Source: JAWKWH01 sp041397625 (GTDB taxonomy: Bacteria; Pseudomonadota; Alphaproteobacteria; Rhizobiales; Rhizobiaceae). From it: a stretch of 64,000 bases of DNA. The notes below the pieces were generated by a model. That model did no database searches and had not been told where the DNA came from. It worked only from the letters and a program-made list of their open reading frames with translations. The stretch is from positions 124,001 through 188,000 of the forward strand of contig JAWKWH010000002.1 of the NCBI GenBank assembly GCA_041397625.1. The letters run 5' to 3'. Both the position numbers and the translations under genes were made by a program. Of the stretch, positions 60,648 through 64,000 are shown piece by piece. Each line of letters opens with the position of its first letter. Within the stretch, counting starts at the first letter, position 1.

Positions 60648-63236
60648 ATGGCCATGGCGAGGCAATCAGACGGCGAATTCTATCCGGCGCCCATCGTGGA
60701 ATACAGCGCCCGGCCCGGTACGATCACCCGGCTGATCATCTTCGCCCTGGTGCTGATCTGCGCCGGCTTCGCCTTCGCCATCTTCAAGGAGAGGCTGGGC
60801 GACCCGTTCCTGCTCGGTCTGCTCGGCATCCTCGCCATGATCGGCGTCGGCTACCTGTTCGCCACGGCGATCGGCTTCGTCCAGATCGCGCCGCGCGCGA
60901 CCGGCGGAGACCTCGCCAAGCGCTTCGTCGATACCATGTTGCACGGCCTGGTGATCACCGATCCGAAGGGCAGGGTGATCTACGCCAACCGCACATGGGC
61001 CGACATGACCGGCGCCAAGTCGGCTGCCGATACCAAGGCGGTGGAAAGTTTCCTCGGCGCCAACGAGGAGGCGTCGTCGACCGTGCTGCGGCTTTCGGCG
61101 GCGCTGCGCGACGGCAGGCCGGCGGAAGGCGAGTTCAGGCTGTCGAACGGGCTGCTCGGCGGCGGCGAGGACGGGGAGGCGCGCTGGTACCGGGTCCGCG
61201 CACGCATGTTCTCGACGCCCGACTACCGCCAGCCGCTGAACGCCTGGCAGATCGTCGACATCTCGGAGGAACGCGCCGAGCAGGAGCGCTTCTTCCAGGA
61301 CCTGCAGAAGGCGATCGACCATCTCGACCATGCGCCTGCCGGTTTCCTCGCCACCAACCCGAAGGGCCAGCTTACCTATCTCAACGCCACTCTGGCCGAG
61401 TGGCTGGGCGTCGATCTCGCCCAGTTCCGGCCGGAATCGCTGACGCTGTCGGAGATCGTCGCCGGCGACGGCATGGCGCTGATCCACTCGATCAAGGCCG
61501 ATCCCGGCACCACCCGCAACGCCGTCATCGACCTCGACCTGGCGACCACGGCGGGCGAGGCGCTGCCGGTGCGCTTCATGCATCGCGTCACCGCCAGCCG
61601 CGAGGGCGAGCCAGGCGCGACGCGCTCGATCGTGCTCAACCGCACGCAGGGCGACGAATCCTCCTCCGATGTCCGGGCGGCGGAAATCCGCTTCACCCGC
61701 TTCTTCAACTCGACGCCGATGGCGATTGCCAGTGTCGACGGCGAAGGCCGGATCCTGCGCACCAACGCGCCGTTCCTGTCGCTGTTCTCGTCGGTCGTGG
61801 ACCGCGATTCCGTGGAAGGGAGAATTCGCCTCGATACCGTGATCCACGAGCGCGACCGGGCGAGCTTTGCCGCGGCGCTGGAAAAGGCCAAGGAGCATCA
61901 GGCCGAGATCGCGCCGATCGACACCGAACTGCCGGGCGAGAGCGAGCGCCACATGCGCTTCTACGTCAACGCGATTGCCGACGAGGGCGGCGAGGCGGCG
62001 GAGGAAGCGGCGATCGTCTACGCGGTGGAAACGACCGAGCAGAAGGCGCTGGAAAGCCAGATGGCCCAGAGCCAGAAGATGCAGGCCGTCGGCCAGCTCG
62101 CCGGCGGCATAGCGCATGATTTCAACAATGTGCTGACCGCGATCATCATGGCGTCGGACCTGCTCTTGACCAACCACCGGCCATCCGACCCGTCCTTCCC
62201 GGACATCATGAACATCAAGCAGAACGCCAACCGCGCCGCCTCGCTGGTGCGCCAGCTGCTGGCGTTCTCGCGCCGCCAGACGCTGCGGCCGGAAGTGCTC
62301 AACCTGACCGACGTGCTCGCCGACCTGCGCATGCTGCTGACGCGGCTTGCCGGCAACAATGTCAAGGTGGAGATCGAGCATGGGCGGGACCTGTGGCCGG
62401 TACGCGCCGATATCGGCCAGCTCGAGCAGGTGATCGTCAACCTCGTGGTCAATGCGCGCGACGCCATGCCGGAGGGCGGCAGCCTGTCGATCCGCACGTC
62501 GAATGTCGACGAGGCGCAGTGCGCGAAATTCGCCCACCACCGCGAGCTGGTTGCCGGCGAATATGCGCTGATCGAGGTCGAGGACAACGGCACCGGCATC
62601 AAGCCGGACGTGCTGAAGAAGATCTTCGAGCCGTTCTTCACCACCAAGGATGTCGGCAAGGGTACCGGCCTCGGCCTGTCGATGGTCTACGGCATCATCA
62701 AGCAGACCGGCGGTTTCATCTTCGCCGATTCCGAGGAAGGCGAGGGGTCAACCTTCCGGATATTCCTGCCGCGCCACATCGAGGGCGCGGACCCGGTCGG
62801 CGACGGGACCGCCACTTCTGCGGCCGAAGTAAAAAAACCGGCCGAACCGGTCAACCGGGACCTGTCGGGATCGGCCACCGTACTACTGGTCGAGGACGAG
62901 GACGCGGTGCGCATGGGCGGCGTGCGCGCGCTTACCTCGCGCGGCTACACCGTGCACGAGGCGTCGTCCGGCGTCGAGGCGCTGGAAGTGTTCGCCGAAC
63001 TGGACGGCGCCATCGACATCGTCGTCTCCGACGTGGTGATGCCGGAAATGGACGGTCCGACGCTGCTCGGCGAACTGCGCAAGGTGCAACCCGACATCAA
63101 GTTCATTTTCGTGTCCGGCTATGCCGAGGACGCCTTTGCCAAGAACCTGCCCGAAGACGCCAAGTTCGGCTTCCTGCCCAAGCCGTTCTCGCTGAAGCAG
63201 CTGGCGACGGTGGTCAAGGAAATGCTGGAGGAATGA
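60648..63236 (+). CDS. cckA: hybrid histidine kinase CckA
   Basis: 862 residues. Two membrane helices (TRLIIFALVLICAGFAFAI; LLGILAMIGVGYLFATA) are followed by PAS-like sensor regions (about 88-450), a HisKA dimer with H490 in GGIAHDFNN, an HATPase domain with VNARDAMP and GTGLGLSMVYGI, and a C-terminal receiver with phospho-acceptor D795 in SDVVMPEMDG. This plan and the NNVLTAII and KPFSLKQL motifs match CckA, which phosphorylates ChpT and then CtrA to control the alphaproteobacterial cell cycle. Neither chpT nor ctrA is in the window. A second ATG lies two codons in. Confidence 0.93.
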   Translation: MAMARQSDGEFYPAPIVEYSARPGTITRLIIFALVLICAGFAFAIFKERLGDPFLLGLLGILAMIGVGYLFATAIGFVQIAPRATGGDLAKRFVDTMLHGLVITDPKGRVIYANRTWADMTGAKSAADTKAVESFLGANEEASSTVLRLSAALRDGRPAEGEFRLSNGLLGGGEDGEARWYRVRARMFSTPDYRQPLNAWQIVDISEERAEQERFFQDLQKAIDHLDHAPAGFLATNPKGQLTYLNATLAEWLGVDLAQFRPESLTLSEIVAGDGMALIHSIKADPGTTRNAVIDLDLATTAGEALPVRFMHRVTASREGEPGATRSIVLNRTQGDESSSDVRAAEIRFTRFFNSTPMAIASVDGEGRILRTNAPFLSLFSSVVDRDSVEGRIRLDTVIHERDRASFAAALEKAKEHQAEIAPIDTELPGESERHMRFYVNAIADEGGEAAEEAAIVYAVETTEQKALESQMAQSQKMQAVGQLAGGIAHDFNNVLTAIIMASDLLLTNHRPSDPSFPDIMNIKQNANRAASLVRQLLAFSRRQTLRPEVLNLTDVLADLRMLLTRLAGNNVKVEIEHGRDLWPVRADIGQLEQVIVNLVVNARDAMPEGGSLSIRTSNVDEAQCAKFAHHRELVAGEYALIEVEDNGTGIKPDVLKKIFEPFFTTKDVGKGTGLGLSMVYGIIKQTGGFIFADSEEGEGSTFRIFLPRHIEGADPVGDGTATSAAEVKKPAEPVNRDLSGSATVLLVEDEDAVRMGGVRALTSRGYTVHEASSGVEALEVFAELDGAIDIVVSDVVMPEMDGPTLLGELRKVQPDIKFIFVSGYAEDAFAKNLPEDAKFGFLPKPFSLKQLATVVKEMLEE

Positions 63237-64000
63237 ACGCCCGGCCAGCGCGTCCGATCGACCATTGCGTGCTGCCGGTCGAGAGCCTGGAGACGGCGCG
63301 GGAGCGTTACACGGCGCTGGGCTTCACGATGGCGCCGCGGGCGGACCACCCGTTCGGCACCGCGAATGCCTGCATCTATTTTGCCGACAACACGTATCTG
63401 GAACCGCTGGCGGTGGTGGATGCCGAGCTTGCCGCCGAGACGGCGCTGAAGCGCAACGTGTTCGCCGTGCGCAATGCCGCCTACCGGTTCCGCAACGGGC
63501 CGGAAGGGTTTTCGGCGCTGGTCATGGGCACGGCGAATGCGCGAGCCGACCATCGCCGCTTCGTCTATTCGGGCTTGTCGGCGGGGCGGCAACTGGCGTT
63601 TTCGCGGCCGTTCACCATGCCGGACGGAACGGTCAGCGAAGCCTCGTTCCGGCTGGCGTTTGCCGCCGATCCGCGAAGCCCGGACGCGTTTTTCTTCACC
63701 TGCGAGCGGGTGAAGGCGCCGCCGGCCGGCCGCGGGGCGCTCGAACGGCATGAAAACGGCGTGACCGGCATATCGCGCGTGGTGATGTCGGAACCCTATC
63801 CGGCGGCCTTCCGGCTGCTGCTGGAGGAACTGGCACGCTCGCGGCAAACCCGCGAACACGCACACAGCATCGATGTCGAGGCTGCCAACGGCGTGCTGTC
63901 GGCTCTTGACGGAAACGCCTGCAAGGCCCAGTTCGGGATCGATATCGGCCGCGAGCGCGGCCTGCGCCTGCGCGCGATCGTATTCCGCGTCGGCGACCTT
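63233..64000 (+). CDS. VOC/glyoxalase-like domain protein, 3' end cut by window
   Basis: Open through the window end, at least 256 codons, starting at an ATG that overlaps the cckA stop as ATGA. The translation begins MNARPARPIDHCVLPVESLE and continues with the paired beta-alpha-beta pattern of a vicinal oxygen chelate protein: DHCVLPV, then GFTMAPRADHPFGTANACIY and NTYLEPLAVVDAEL. The second half (GISRVVMSEPYPAAFRLLLEEL) repeats the fold. This is the Glyoxalase_3-like group (Pfam PF13468 type) with H and E metal candidates, function unknown. Coupling to cckA is probably incidental. Confidence 0.8.
   Translation, partial: MNARPARPIDHCVLPVESLETARERYTALGFTMAPRADHPFGTANACIYFADNTYLEPLAVVDAELAAETALKRNVFAVRNAAYRFRNGPEGFSALVMGTANARADHRRFVYSGLSAGRQLAFSRPFTMPDGTVSEASFRLAFAADPRSPDAFFFTCERVKAPPAGRGALERHENGVTGISRVVMSEPYPAAFRLLLEELARSRQTREHAHSIDVEAANGVLSALDGNACKAQFGIDIGRERGLRLRAIVFRVGDL

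Overview
The window is high-GC chromosomal DNA from an alphaproteobacterium, most likely a member of the Hyphomicrobiales (Rhizobiales) close to the Phyllobacteriaceae (Mesorhizobium, Aminobacter, Nitratireductor types). The pointers are an ExoR homologue, a CckA hybrid kinase, an alphaproteobacterial DksA lacking most zinc cysteines, a FliO-like protein beside dksA, and a two-subunit NAD formate dehydrogenase of the Methylobacterium FDH1 type. I see no rRNA, tRNA, CRISPR, phage, transposase or integrase, so this reads as a stable chromosomal segment with several catabolic cassettes.

Layout. 1-3.1 kb: a TetR regulator divergent from an MFS transporter, then a secreted Cys-rich (PAN-like) protein; composition here looks less GC-rich by eye. 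3.3-7.5 kb: iron-type alcohol dehydrogenase with a thioesterase, facing a fructokinase-pgi pair. 7.6-20.2 kb: a one-carbon block in which fhs is divergent from folD, followed by a fused FdsG/FdsB subunit, FdsA and a four-gene sarcosine-oxidase-type operon (soxBDAG). Methyl groups released by the oxidase can pass as methylene-THF through FolD, Fhs and formate dehydrogenase to CO2. A perfect 21-bp palindrome lies between fhs and folD. 20.2-24.9 kb: an orphan DUF2282/bufferin-like secreted peptide, a DUF1203 protein, ald with a divergent Lrp-type regulator, cyclopropane fatty acid synthase and a short PEBP-like secreted protein. 25-33.5 kb: valS, a branched-chain-type amino-acid-binding protein, TerC, ilvD overlapping exoR, and a DUF4864 protein.

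33.5-40.3 kb: a homoprotocatechuate (3,4-dihydroxyphenylacetate) meta-cleavage cluster, with hpaR-hpaG divergent from hpaF-hpaE, two unrelated extradiol dioxygenases (LigB type and VOC type) and an aromatic-amino-acid-decarboxylase-like gene. A consensus-like promoter whose -10 overlaps a 12-bp palindrome sits in the divergent gap. 40.3-46 kb: TrkH potassium channel subunit, DEAD-box helicase with a long leader, MFS transporter, alpha/beta hydrolase. 46-50.9 kb: a cysteine/alanine-flavoured group (cysteine synthase, Lrp regulator, Gate-domain membrane protein, AlaX editing protein, mercaptopyruvate sulfurtransferase, GNAT), with a perfect inverted repeat upstream of the Lrp gene. 51-55.6 kb: old-yellow-enzyme-type reductase, small secreted proteins, xth, NCS2 nucleobase permease with a strong terminator. 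55.7-64 kb: YcjF/YcjX pair, SixA phosphatase, dksA, FliO-like protein, cckA, and a VOC-superfamily gene cut by the window end.

The points most worth following are the tandem non-homologous homoprotocatechuate dioxygenases with a decarboxylase, the compact THF-linked N-methyl oxidation block with its palindrome, and the orphan bufferin-like gene. Start codons were chosen from ribosome-binding sites, overlaps and family N-termini; several are GTG or TTG.
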